From positions 1-31,728 of the forward strand of contig JBCDJG010000058.1 in NCBI GenBank assembly GCA_038748065.1: a DNA stretch of 31,728 bases, written 5' to 3'. The position numbers and the translations under genes are program-made. The notes beneath the pieces were generated by a model. It was not told the DNA's origin. It did not search any database and saw only the letters and a list, made by a program, of their open reading frames with translations. This stretch comes from JBCDJG01 sp038748065. Lineage in GTDB: Bacteria > Pseudomonadota > Gammaproteobacteria > Pseudomonadales > Halieaceae. Positions 15,278-23,553 of the stretch are shown piece by piece; within the stretch, counting starts at the first letter, position 1, and each line of letters opens with the position of its first letter.

Positions 15278-15358
15278 GGATGACTAGCCTCTGCATTGAT
15301 GAAAGTTTATTCGATGCTAAGGCAGATCGGTTACTTTTACAAACGAAGATGGCCGGGC

Positions 15359-15385
15359 TAAAAAAAACCCCGGCATGCCGGGGTT
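15359..15385 (-). terminator. Rho-independent terminator of the atp operon
   Basis: A perfect 20-bp palindrome (15366-15385, core CCCCGGCATGCCGGGG) is followed on the minus strand by a run of seven or eight T. It starts 24 bp after the atpC stop. This is a textbook intrinsic terminator for the ATP synthase transcript. The remaining bases to 15277 hold no gene. Confidence 0.95.
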
Positions 15386-15408
15386 GTCGCTATCTTGATA
15401 CGGGACGG

Positions 15409-15837
15409 TCAGCCGCGTCCGGCGCGGTTCTTTAGCTTGCGCAAAGTCGCCAGCTGGGCCGCAGCCTCGGCCAGCTGCGATGACGCACGACCGTAGTCGA
15501 AATCACCACTTTGGTTAGCGAGGGCGTTTTCCGCTTCCTTGCGCGCTTCTTCCGCCGCAGCCTCGTCGACGTCGCCAGCGCGCAGCGCCGTATCCGCCAG
15601 GATGGAGACCACGCCAGGCTGCACTTCGAGGAAGCCGCCGGACACGTAGTACACCTCTTCATCCCCACCCTGCTTGACGATGCGCACAGGTCCAGGAGTC
15701 AGTGAGGTCAGCAAGGGCGCGTGGCCGTAGCTTACGCCCAGCTCACCGACATTGCCGGTCGCAACAAGCATTTCCACCAGGCCAGAAAAAATCTCTTCCT
15801 CGGCGGACACGATGTCGCAGTGAATGGTCATTGCCAT
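15409..15837 (-). CDS. atpC: ATP synthase F1 subunit epsilon
   Basis: Epsilon is part of the central stalk, couples rotation to catalysis and can inhibit ATP hydrolysis. At 142 aa it has the N-terminal beta-sandwich (MTIHCDIVSAEEEIFSG, GELGVSYGHAPLLTSLTPGPVRI, YYVSGGFLEVQPGVVSILAD) and the two-helix C-terminal domain (EAAAEEARKEAENAL, then a second helix ending KLKNRAGRG). It is the last gene of the atp operon, 20 bp after atpD and just before the terminator. Confidence 0.97.
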   Translation of the reverse strand: MAMTIHCDIVSAEEEIFSGLVEMLVATGNVGELGVSYGHAPLLTSLTPGPVRIVKQGGDEEVYYVSGGFLEVQPGVVSILADTALRAGDVDEAAAEEARKEAENALANQSGDFDYGRASSQLAEAAAQLATLRKLKNRAGRG

Positions 15838-15857
15838 ATCAGGGCCTCACTGAATCC

Positions 15858-17255
15858 TTAGAGGTTCTTCGCTTTCTCGACGGCTTCTTCGATGCTGCCG
15901 ACCATGTAGAAAGCCTGCTCGGGCAGTTCGTCGTATTCACCTGCGAGGATGCCCTTGAAACCAGAAATCGTGTCTTTCAGGGAGACATACTTACCGGGTG
16001 AGCCGGTGAATACTTCCGCCACGTGGAAGGGCTGCGACAGAAAGCGCTCGATCTTCCGGGCGCGATCTACGGTTTGCTTGTCTTCTTCAGACAGCTCGTC
16101 CATACCCAGGATGGCGATAATGTCTTTCAGTTCCTTGTAACGCTGCAGTACGTTCTGCACGCCGCGGGCGGTGTCGTAGTGCTCGGCGCCAATCAGCAGC
16201 GGGTCGAGCTGGCGCGAAGTAGAGTCCAGCGGATCTACAGCAGGGTAGATACCCTTTGCAGCGATATCCCGGCTCAGTACCACGGTTGCATCAAGGTGAG
16301 CAAAGGTGGTGGCCGGTGAGGGGTCGGTCAGGTCATCTGCCGGTACGTATACCGCCTGGATAGATGTGATCGAGCCTACCTTGGTCGAGGTGATGCGCTC
16401 CTGCAGAACACCCATCTCTTCCGCCAGGGTCGGCTGGTAACCCACCGCCGAGGGCATACGGCCCAGCAGTGCAGATACCTCGGTACCCGCCAGGGTATAG
16501 CGGTAAATGTTGTCGACAAAGAGCAGTACGTCACGACCTTCATCGCGGAACTTCTCAGCCATGGTAAGGCCCGTCAGCGCCACCCGCAGACGGTTACCGG
16601 GCGGCTCATTCATCTGGCCGTATACCATGGCCACCTTGGATTCTGTGAACGTCTCGGTATTTACAACACCGGATTCCTGCATCTCGTAGTAGAAGTCGTT
16701 ACCTTCACGAGTCCGCTCTCCGACACCGGCAAACACGGAAAGGCCCGAGTGCTGAATCGCTATGTTGTTGATCAGCTCCATCATATTCACGGTCTTGCCA
16801 ACGCCGGCGCCGCCGAACAGGCCAATCTTGCCGCCCTTAGCGAAGGGACAAACCAGGTCGATCACTTTGATGCCGGTTTCCAACAGCTCTTCTGCAGCGG
16901 CCAGCTCTTCATAGGTAGGCGCAGCGCGGTGAATCGCGGCGCGCTCTTTCTCGCCGATCGGACCACACTCATCGATGGGGTTGCCGAGGACATCCATGAT
17001 CCGCCCAAGCGTCTCGGGGCCCACGGGCACAGAGATCGGCGCCTGCGTGTTCTCTACTGACAGCCCACGGCTAAGGCCCTCAGACGAGCCCAGCGCGATG
17101 GCGCGTACCACGCCATCACCCAGCTGCTGCTGCACTTCCAAGGTCAGGTCCTTCTCCGTCACCTTCAGGGCATCGTAGACCTCAGGAACTGCGTCGCGCG
17201 GAAACTCCACGTCGATAACCGCGCCGATAATTTGTACGACTTGTCCGCTACTCAT
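15858..17255 (-). CDS. atpD: ATP synthase F1 subunit beta (catalytic)
   Basis: Beta carries the three catalytic nucleotide sites of F1. The P-loop GGAGVGKT is at 148-155. GERTREGNDFY, DNIYRYTLAGTEVSALLGRMPSAVGYQ, and the DELSEED motif that moves with gamma are all intact. The 465-aa length and near-identity to the enterobacterial sequence from memory leave no doubt. It lies 33 bp downstream of atpG. Confidence 0.99.
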   Translation of the reverse strand: MSSGQVVQIIGAVIDVEFPRDAVPEVYDALKVTEKDLTLEVQQQLGDGVVRAIALGSSEGLSRGLSVENTQAPISVPVGPETLGRIMDVLGNPIDECGPIGEKERAAIHRAAPTYEELAAAEELLETGIKVIDLVCPFAKGGKIGLFGGAGVGKTVNMMELINNIAIQHSGLSVFAGVGERTREGNDFYYEMQESGVVNTETFTESKVAMVYGQMNEPPGNRLRVALTGLTMAEKFRDEGRDVLLFVDNIYRYTLAGTEVSALLGRMPSAVGYQPTLAEEMGVLQERITSTKVGSITSIQAVYVPADDLTDPSPATTFAHLDATVVLSRDIAAKGIYPAVDPLDSTSRQLDPLLIGAEHYDTARGVQNVLQRYKELKDIIAILGMDELSEEDKQTVDRARKIERFLSQPFHVAEVFTGSPGKYVSLKDTISGFKGILAGEYDELPEQAFYMVGSIEEAVEKAKNL

Positions 17256-17288
17256 GTTCGGATCCTCTTCAAAAAATTCAGTTCTTGC

Positions 17289-18152
17289 CTAGCTGATCGC
17301 CGCAGCGCCGCCGACAATCTCGGACAGCTCCTGAGTGATCGCCGCCTGTCGCGCCTTGTTGTAAATCAGCTGCAGGTCATCAATCAGTTCACCGGCATTT
17401 TCCGTGGCGTTTTTCATTGCCAGCATGCGTGCCGCCTGTTCGCAGGCGCCATTTTCTACTACCGACTGGTACACCTGCGATTCGATGTATCGCGTCAGCA
17501 GGCCTTCCAGCAACTCACGTGCGTCGGGCTCATAGATGTAGTCCCAGTGGTGCTTCATGTCGTCGGACTCTTCCGCTTCCAGCGGTAACAGCTGCTCCAC
17601 CGTTGGGTTCTGCGTCATCGTATTGACGAACTCATTGCTGACCAGGAAGAGTCGATCAATCTTGCCCTCTTCATAGGCGTCGAGCATGGTCTTCACGCTG
17701 CCGATAAGGTCCGCAAGCGCGGGTTCTTCGCCGATATCGCGTACCGCAGACACCACGTTGCCGCCGTAGCTGCCAAAGAAGGCAGCGGCCTTGGCACCGA
17801 TCAGCGACAGGTCGATCTCGATATTCTGCTCGTTCCACGCCTTCATCGCCCTGACACAGGCTTTGAAGGTGTTGATGTTCAAGCCACCACAAAGGCCACG
17901 ATCGGTGGACACCACGATGAAGCCAACACGCTTGATCTCGCGTTGCTCCATATAGATGTGGCGATACTCTGGCGCAGAGTTGGCCAAGTGGCCAACAACG
18001 GAACGCATACGACGTGCATAGGGCTTACCCAGCTGCATGCGATCCTGCGCCTTGCGCATTTTGCTCGCCGCCACCATCTCCATGGCGCTGGTGATCTTCT
18101 GCGTGCTCTGGATGCTCGCGATCTTGGTGCGGATTTCTTTTCCGGCTGCCAT
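17289..18152 (-). CDS. atpG: ATP synthase F1 subunit gamma
   Basis: Gamma is the rotor shaft. Its N-terminal coiled-coil (GKEIRTKIASIQSTQKITSAMEMVAASKMRKAQ) and C-terminal helix (ENAGELIDDLQLIYNKARQAAITQELSEIVGGAAAI) form the antiparallel axle; the central Rossmann-like part has VSTDRGLCGGLN. At 287 aa it is standard. It lies 16 bp after atpA. Confidence 0.98.
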   Translation of the reverse strand: MAAGKEIRTKIASIQSTQKITSAMEMVAASKMRKAQDRMQLGKPYARRMRSVVGHLANSAPEYRHIYMEQREIKRVGFIVVSTDRGLCGGLNINTFKACVRAMKAWNEQNIEIDLSLIGAKAAAFFGSYGGNVVSAVRDIGEEPALADLIGSVKTMLDAYEEGKIDRLFLVSNEFVNTMTQNPTVEQLLPLEAEESDDMKHHWDYIYEPDARELLEGLLTRYIESQVYQSVVENGACEQAARMLAMKNATENAGELIDDLQLIYNKARQAAITQELSEIVGGAAAIS

Positions 18153-18168
18153 TCAAGCGTCCTCGGCT

Positions 18169-19713
18169 TTACCAGGTTTGCGTTGACTTGAAGGTTTCGA
18201 GTGCTGTCTTGAAGGTGCCCTCGATCTCGTCGTTCCAGTCGCCGCTTTCAACAATGCTGCTCATCAGATCGCCGTGTTCGGCGTGCATATAAGACAGCAG
18301 CGCCGCTTCAAAGTCGCCGATTTTGTCCACCTCGACGTCTGACAAATAGCCTTCGTTAGCGGCGTACAGCACCAGGCCCATCTCGGCGATGGACTGGGGT
18401 GAGTACTGCTTCTGCTTCATCAGCTCAGTCACGCGCTCACCCTGATCGAGCTGGGCCTTGGTAGCGTCGTCGAGGTCAGAGGCGAACTGCGAGAAGGCCG
18501 CCAGTTCGCGATACTGCGCAAGCGCGGTACGAATACCACCGGAGAGCTTCTTCATGATCTTGGTCTGGGCTGAACCGCCCACCCGTGATACTGAGATGCC
18601 GGCGTCCATAGCCGGCCGAATGCCAGCGTTGAACATGCCGGACTCCAGGAAGATCTGGCCGTCTGTAATAGAAATCACGTTGGTCGGTACGAAGGCGGAA
18701 ACGTCACCGGCCTGCGTTTCAATAATCGGCAGTGCCGTCAGCGAACCGGTTTGGCCCTTAACAGCACCGTCGGTGAACTTTTCAACGTAGTCGGCGTTAA
18801 CCCGTGCCGCACGCTCCAGCAGGCGCGAGTGCAGGTAGAAAACGTCACCGGGATAAGCTTCACGGCCCGGCGGGCGACGCAGCAGCAATGATATCTGGCG
18901 GTAAGCCCAGGCCTGCTTGGTCAGGTCATCGTAGATGATCAGCGCGTCTTCACCGCGGTCGCGGTAGTACTCGCCCATGGTGCAGCCAGCGAAAGGTGCC
19001 AGGAACTGCATGGCCGCAGGATCAGAGGCGGTCGCAGCGACTACGATGGTGTGATCCATAGCGCCGTGCTCTTCCAGCTTACGTACCACAGCCGCAACCG
19101 AAGACGCCTTCTGGCCAACGGCCACGTAGACACACTTAATGCCGGTGCCTTTCTGGTTAATAATGGCGTCCACTGCGATAGCGGTTTTACCGATCTGGCG
19201 GTCGCCAATAATCAGCTCACGCTGGCCGCGGCCGATCGGTACCATAGAGTCGATCGCCTTCAGGCCAATCTGTACTGGCTGGTCAACTGACTGACGGGCA
19301 ATAACGCCAGGCGCTACTTTTTCCAGCGCGTCTGTCATATCTGAATTAACCGGGCCTTTGCCGTCGATCGGGCTACCCAGCGCGTCTACAACGCGGCCTT
19401 GCAATTCGGGGCCAACGGGCACTTCCAGAATACGGCCTGTGCAGCGGCACGTCTGGCCTTCTTTCAGGCCCTTGTAGTCACCCAGGATCACGGCGCCCAC
19501 TGAGTCGCGCTCCAGGTTCAGGGCCATCCCGTAGATACCGCCCTCGAACTCGATCATTTCACCGTACATCACCTCGGCAAGACCGTGGATGCGGATAATA
19601 CCGTCGGTCACCGAGACCACGGTGCCTTCATTGCGAGCTTCAGATGACACATCGAGCTGGTCGATGCGCTGCTTGATGATCTCGCTAATTTCAGATGGAT
19701 TCAGTTGCTGCAT
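18169..19713 (-). CDS. atpA: ATP synthase F1 subunit alpha
   Basis: Alpha provides the non-catalytic nucleotide sites and the arginine finger to beta. Visible are the N-terminal helix that binds delta (MQQLNPSEISEIIKQRI), the P-loop GDRQIGKT at 170-177, the DDLTKQAWAYRQISLLLRRPPGREAYPGD stretch, and VSRVGGSAQTKIMKK with the arginine finger. At 514 aa it is close to the 513 of E. coli. The start is 36 bp after atpH. Confidence 0.99.
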   Translation of the reverse strand: MQQLNPSEISEIIKQRIDQLDVSSEARNEGTVVSVTDGIIRIHGLAEVMYGEMIEFEGGIYGMALNLERDSVGAVILGDYKGLKEGQTCRCTGRILEVPVGPELQGRVVDALGSPIDGKGPVNSDMTDALEKVAPGVIARQSVDQPVQIGLKAIDSMVPIGRGQRELIIGDRQIGKTAIAVDAIINQKGTGIKCVYVAVGQKASSVAAVVRKLEEHGAMDHTIVVAATASDPAAMQFLAPFAGCTMGEYYRDRGEDALIIYDDLTKQAWAYRQISLLLRRPPGREAYPGDVFYLHSRLLERAARVNADYVEKFTDGAVKGQTGSLTALPIIETQAGDVSAFVPTNVISITDGQIFLESGMFNAGIRPAMDAGISVSRVGGSAQTKIMKKLSGGIRTALAQYRELAAFSQFASDLDDATKAQLDQGERVTELMKQKQYSPQSIAEMGLVLYAANEGYLSDVEVDKIGDFEAALLSYMHAEHGDLMSSIVESGDWNDEIEGTFKTALETFKSTQTW

Positions 19714-19749
19714 GCTCTGTTCCTCTATCCCGATTCTGTTCCTAAAGTC

Positions 19750-20286
19750 TTAGGAATTCATTGCTTCGGCAAGCTTGTTCAGCCGGCCGCGCACGGAGCC
19801 ATCGATCACCAGATCGCCGGCTCGAATGACGATACCGCCCAGCAGGCTGGCATCGGTGGTGGAGCTCACCTTGATATCGCGCTCGAGCTTTTTACTGAGC
19901 CCGGCGGACAACTTGTCCTGTATCGTTTGTTCAAGATCAAAAGCTGAGATGACCTCGACGTCGACCGACTTCTCCTGGTTCGCCTTGAACTGCGCGAACA
20001 TCTCGTAGATTTCCGGCAACAGGGGCAGACGCTTGTTGTCGGCGAGTATGGCAACGAAGTTGCGCTTCTCACCGGTCAGGCTATCGCCACAGACTTCGTC
20101 CATAACTTCCGCCTGCCGCTCTGCAGTCAAGGCCGGGTCATTCAGCAGAGCCTGCATCGCATCCTGTTGGGTGACCGCCGCGGCGGTAGCCAGTTGCTCC
20201 AGCCAGGCATCCAGGTCGCCTTTATCGCGAGCGTATTCAAACGCTGCACGGGCATAGGGCCTGGCAAGTGTGCTCAGTTCAGCCAT
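19750..20286 (-). CDS. atpH: ATP synthase F1 subunit delta
   Basis: Delta joins F1 to the peripheral b stalk (OSCP-like). The 178-aa protein has the N-terminal six-helix domain (LARPYARAAFEYARDKGDLDAWLEQL) and the conserved C-terminal part LLGGIVIRAGDLVIDGSVRGRLNKLAEAM. It lies 12 bp after atpF, in the canonical position. Confidence 0.98.
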   Translation of the reverse strand: MAELSTLARPYARAAFEYARDKGDLDAWLEQLATAAAVTQQDAMQALLNDPALTAERQAEVMDEVCGDSLTGEKRNFVAILADNKRLPLLPEIYEMFAQFKANQEKSVDVEVISAFDLEQTIQDKLSAGLSKKLERDIKVSSTTDASLLGGIVIRAGDLVIDGSVRGRLNKLAEAMNS

Positions 20287-20298
20287 AGGTGCTTACCT

Positions 20299-20769
20299 TC
20301 ACAGATCGTCAGCCAGTTTCTCAACCAGCGCCGAATGTGCATCTTTATCGATGGCAGCGCCCAGCACTTTTTCAGCGCCAGCCAGTGACAGGGCCGCCAC
20401 TTCGCCGCGAAGGTGTTCACGAGCACGGTTGGTCTCTTGCTCGATGTCCGCCTGCGCTGCCGCCTTGACCCGATCCGCCTCAACAACAGCGGCGTCCTTG
20501 GCTTCCTCAACGATCTGGTTGGCGCGCTTGTTAGCGGCATCGACAATGCCGGCGGCCTCAGACTTGGCTTCCTTCAGGCGCTCTACGGCCTTTTCCTGGG
20601 CCAGTTCCAGATCGTGGCTTGCCCGGTCGGCAGCGGCCAGGCCGTCAGCGATCTTTTGTTCGCGCTCGTTCATTGCCGCCAGGATCGGTGGCCATACGAA
20701 CTTCATGCAAAACCACACAAAGCCGATGAAGGCGATCATTTGACCGACTAGCGTAAGGTTGATATTCAC
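20299..20769 (-). CDS. atpF: ATP synthase Fo subunit b
   Basis: Subunit b forms the dimeric peripheral stalk. One N-terminal membrane helix (LTLVGQMIAFIGFVWFCMKFVWPPI) is followed by a long Ala/Glu/Lys/Arg-rich coiled coil to the end. The conserved FVWFCMKFVWPPI with the hinge Pro is present. Length 156 aa equals that of E. coli. There is a single b gene and no b', as in non-photosynthetic proteobacteria. Confidence 0.98.
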   Translation of the reverse strand: MNINLTLVGQMIAFIGFVWFCMKFVWPPILAAMNEREQKIADGLAAADRASHDLELAQEKAVERLKEAKSEAAGIVDAANKRANQIVEEAKDAAVVEADRVKAAAQADIEQETNRAREHLRGEVAALSLAGAEKVLGAAIDKDAHSALVEKLADDL

Positions 20770-20822
20770 GCTGAATTCCTCATAGGTTGCAGGACCCCAG
20801 GGGCCCTTTTAGAGCCTATGCC

Positions 20823-21062
20823 TTAGGCGCCAACGCCGGGGGCAACAACGAAGATCAGGTACATCGCGATACCAACACCGATAATGGGGATAGCGTCGAC
20901 GAGGCCAGCGCCCAGAAAGAAGGTCGTTTGCAGTTTCGGAGCCAGCTCGGGCTGGCGAGCAGAACCTTCAATCAGCTTACCGCCGAGCATACCAACGCCG
21001 ATTGCGGCGCCCAGTCCACCCAGACCCATCATGATGGCGGCAGCGATAATTACGAGTTCCAT
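20823..21062 (-). CDS. atpE: ATP synthase Fo subunit c
   Basis: This 79-aa hairpin forms the c-ring. The Gly-rich first helix (GLGGLGAAIGVGMLGG), the polar loop ARQPEL (Arg36-Gln37-Pro38) and the proton-carrying Asp56 in GLVDAIPIIGVG are all as expected. There is no Gln/Glu-Ser sodium-binding set, so proton coupling is likely. Flanking gaps of 46 bp (after atpB) and 53 bp (before atpF) are the widest in the operon. This fits the extra translation signals usually found around atpE, whose product is needed in excess. Confidence 0.98.
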   Translation of the reverse strand: MELVIIAAAIMMGLGGLGAAIGVGMLGGKLIEGSARQPELAPKLQTTFFLGAGLVDAIPIIGVGIAMYLIFVVAPGVGA

Positions 21063-21108
21063 GCGTTTCTCCTAGAGTGTGTAAACAGTGTGTTAATTCA
21101 ACAGTGGA

Positions 21109-22002
21109 TTAGTGATCTTCATGGGCCATGCTGAGATAAACGATCGTCAGCACCATGAAAATAAAGGCTTGAAGGGTGATTACCAGGATGTGGAAAATCG
21201 CCCACCCAATTTGCATCAGGCCTGCCGGAAGCATCCAGAACAAGCCGGCGCTGAACAGCGCCGCAATCAGAATAAAAATCATCTCGCCTGCATACATGTT
21301 GCCGAACAATCGCAAGCCGAGAGAGAAGGGCTTGGCCAGCAGGCCAACCACTTCCATAAAGAGGTTCACCGGAATAAATACCGGGTGATTAAAGGGATTC
21401 AGTGTCAGCTCTTTGACGAAGCCGAAGCCCTTGATCTTGATGGAGTAGTAGAGCATCAGAATGAAGATACCCACCGCCATGCCCATGGTGATGTTCACAT
21501 CGGTAGAGGGCACGATCTTGTGATACTCGACGCCCATCAACATCAGGCTGTGGGGAACAAGGTCAACCGGTATCAGGTCCATCAGGTTCATCAGGAAAAC
21601 CCACACAAAAATGGTCAGCGCCAGCGGGGCCACCATCTTGTTATGGCCGTGGAAGGTATCGCGCACGGTTTGGTCGACAAATCCAACGATCATCTCAATG
21701 GCATTGACCATGCCGCTAGGTACGCCGGCGCTTGCCTTCTTGGCAACTGACCGGAACAGCAGGCAAAAGACGATGCCCAGACCGACAGACCAGATCATCG
21801 AGTCGACGTGTATGGCCCAGAACCCCATGTCTGCGATCTCGTCGCCGCCGTGGGCGAATGTCCATTGCCCGCCTGCGGGTACCACGGAGACGACGTTACC
21901 GTCGTAATCCAGACGCTCATAGCCTTCGGGAAGCTTGCCGTAGGTAAGATTCGTCAGGTGGTGGATGATGTATTCGGAGACTGTCTGGGTTTCGCCTGCC
22001 AT
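21109..22002 (-). CDS. atpB: ATP synthase Fo subunit a
   Basis: Subunit a provides the proton half-channels. The essential Arg231 lies in PFSLGLRLFGNMYAGEMIF, and the MDLIPVDLVPHSL and PVNLFMEVVGLLAKP stretches are typical. The 297-aa protein has a longer N-terminal periplasmic segment than E. coli (271 aa), including DYDGNVVSVVPAGGQWTF at about 33-50. This is common in pseudomonad-like groups. About five to six membrane helices follow. Confidence 0.98.
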   Translation of the reverse strand: MAGETQTVSEYIIHHLTNLTYGKLPEGYERLDYDGNVVSVVPAGGQWTFAHGGDEIADMGFWAIHVDSMIWSVGLGIVFCLLFRSVAKKASAGVPSGMVNAIEMIVGFVDQTVRDTFHGHNKMVAPLALTIFVWVFLMNLMDLIPVDLVPHSLMLMGVEYHKIVPSTDVNITMGMAVGIFILMLYYSIKIKGFGFVKELTLNPFNHPVFIPVNLFMEVVGLLAKPFSLGLRLFGNMYAGEMIFILIAALFSAGLFWMLPAGLMQIGWAIFHILVITLQAFIFMVLTIVYLSMAHEDH

Positions 22003-22040
22003 CTATACGACTCTTGCTCTTTAACTCGCGTCCTGTGGGT

Positions 22041-22424
22041 TCAGCTCTGCCGCAGCAGGAGCCAACTCCCGGTGATCTGTATCGCCAGCATCAAAAGATA
22101 ACCGACGAACACGGCGCCCCCTGCGATTGGCCTGACGCCAACAAACACAACGGCGAACCCCGCGGCAGCCAGCAAGAACTTGCCAACCTCGCCTGCGTAT
22201 GCCGAGTGAGCTGCCGATTTTGCGGAAGCTGCACCACGCCAGCGAAACGCGCGGGATGCGAAGTAAACCTGGGGCAAAATGGCTATCAGGCCACCGCACA
22301 ACACTGAGTAGGCGCGTACTGGATCGGTCGCCAGATAAGTGATCAGGCAAACCGGGACGATTACGGCAATCTGCGCCAGGGTGATGCGGTGGACGGGAGG
22401 ACGCGCTATCTCAGCACCGTTCAC
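22041..22424 (-). CDS. atpI: ATP synthase subunit I
   Basis: AtpI is a small membrane protein that helps assemble the c-ring or supply Mg2+, and is not essential. The 127-aa product has four hydrophobic segments (LAQIAVIVPVCLITYLA, SVLCGGLIAILPQVYFA, FLLAAAGFAVVFVGV, VFVGYLLMLAIQITGSWLLL) with FASRAFRWRG between the second and third, matching the AtpI pattern. The start is GTG at 22424, supported by GAGG (complement of 22430-22433) upstream; no in-frame ATG is near. It is the first gene of the atp operon. Confidence 0.9.
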   Translation of the reverse strand: MNGAEIARPPVHRITLAQIAVIVPVCLITYLATDPVRAYSVLCGGLIAILPQVYFASRAFRWRGAASAKSAAHSAYAGEVGKFLLAAAGFAVVFVGVRPIAGGAVFVGYLLMLAIQITGSWLLLRQS

Positions 22425-22489
22425 GGATGCCTCGCAATACTCCCCTCGCCAAGTGCCACACGGGTTTCTTCCTCGTTTCGGGCGCGCGC

Positions 22490-22518
22490 ATTATAGGGGG
22501 ATTGGTAGTGAGGTTCAA
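22490..22518 (-). promoter_or_regulatory. atp operon promoter
   Basis: On the minus strand TTGAAC (complement of 22513-22518) and a perfect TATAAT (complement of 22490-22495) are separated by 17 bp. They end about 65 bp upstream of the atpI start. A GC-rich discriminator (GCGCGCGC) follows the -10 box, which often marks growth-rate or stringent control. The spacing and -10 match make this a strong candidate. Confidence 0.75.
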
Positions 22519-22667
22519 CACACGGAACGTGGGTGTAACCCTTATTTTTCGCGGCCATTGGCGGCACGTTTACCGCGTTTTCAGGGACGTTCGCTATAGG
22601 CACAGCATGTTGTGTTGCACCGTGCTGTAACCACTATATGCGGTGGTTTTAGGCTTAACAGCCCCCG

Positions 22668-23549
22668 TCACTTGATATGCGACAAAATCCCGTCCAGCTC
22701 GTCCAGCGAATTGTAATTCAGGACCAGCTTTCCCTTGCCAGCTGAGCCGTGCTTGATCTCGACCCTGGCGCCAAGTTTTTGCGACAGATCATCCTGGAGT
22801 TGACGGATGTTGGGATCCATTTTGCGCGGCTGTTTCGGCGCCTCTACCTCGCTGAGTAAGCGCCTGACGAGGGCCTCGGTCTGTCGCACCGAAAAGCCTT
22901 TCCCGACGACCGAGCGAGCAGCCTGCGATTGCTCCACGCCAGCCAGTGCCAGTAGCGCCCGGGCGTGACCCATTTCGAGATCGCCATGCTCAACCAGGGT
23001 GCGCACGTCAGGCTCGAGGGTCATCAGGCGAAGCAGGTTAGTCACGGTCGAACGTGACTTTCCGACGGCGTCGGCTACCTCCTGCTGAGTCAGTTCGAAC
23101 TCTTGCTGTAGGCGTTGCAGCGCCGCGGCCTCTTCAATGGGGTTAAGATCCTCGCGCTGGATGTTCTCTATCAGCGCCATAGCGATTGCGGCCTCGTCGC
23201 TCACCTCTCTAACCACGGCTGGGATGCTGTCGAGACCGGCCAATTGGGTTGCTCGCCAGCGTCGCTCGCCGGCAATAATTTCATACTTATTATTGGAGAT
23301 CGGGCGTACCACAATCGGCTGCATCACGCCTTGTGCCGTGATGCTGTCGGCGAGTTCCTGCAGTGACTCCGGTTCGATGTCTTTTCGCGGCTGGTACTGA
23401 CCACGCTGCAAAAGATCGACCGGCAGATCTCTCAGCAGCTGCCCGGCCGTATCAGCATTATCGACCTTGGCCTCGGGCGTCGCTTGGGTGCTACCTGCTC
23501 CCAGTAGCGCATCAAGACCCCTTCCGAGATGACGTTTCTTTGCCGACAT
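22668..23549 (-). CDS. parB: Chromosome partitioning protein ParB
   Basis: ParB binds parS, loads as a CTP-dependent clamp and spreads. The N-terminal ParA-contact end (KKRHLGRGLDALLG), the CTPase/ParB core (QYQPRKD, VRPISNNKYEIIAGERRWRA at 81-100, ENIQRE at 128-133), and the HTH (LTQQEVADAVGKSRSTVTNLLRL at about 153-174) are complete. The C-terminal dimerisation domain ends LDELDGILSHIK. It starts 4 bp after parA. No good parS site was found inside the window. Confidence 0.98.
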   Translation of the reverse strand: MSAKKRHLGRGLDALLGAGSTQATPEAKVDNADTAGQLLRDLPVDLLQRGQYQPRKDIEPESLQELADSITAQGVMQPIVVRPISNNKYEIIAGERRWRATQLAGLDSIPAVVREVSDEAAIAMALIENIQREDLNPIEEAAALQRLQQEFELTQQEVADAVGKSRSTVTNLLRLMTLEPDVRTLVEHGDLEMGHARALLALAGVEQSQAARSVVGKGFSVRQTEALVRRLLSEVEAPKQPRKMDPNIRQLQDDLSQKLGARVEIKHGSAGKGKLVLNYNSLDELDGILSHIK

Positions 23550-23553
23550 AGGT

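Noticed and set aside
5163..15358. A mobile genetic island or phage remnant
   Set aside because: No transposase, integrase, tRNA target, terminal repeat or direct-repeat boundary was found; all genes are intact.
21112..21750. Long open frame on the plus strand opposite atpB (212 codons), and a similar one opposite glmS at 2787-3425
   Set aside because: Both are antisense to highly conserved genes, have biased His/Gln/Arg-rich or meaningless composition and no ribosome site; they are codon-bias shadows.
22600..22667. ACAGCA...TGCTGT and ACCAC...GTGGT repeats after the parB stop as a parB terminator
   Set aside because: Stems are 5-6 bp, loops are long, and no U-tract follows on the minus strand. 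The 243-bp gap 22425-22667 otherwise holds only the atp promoter.
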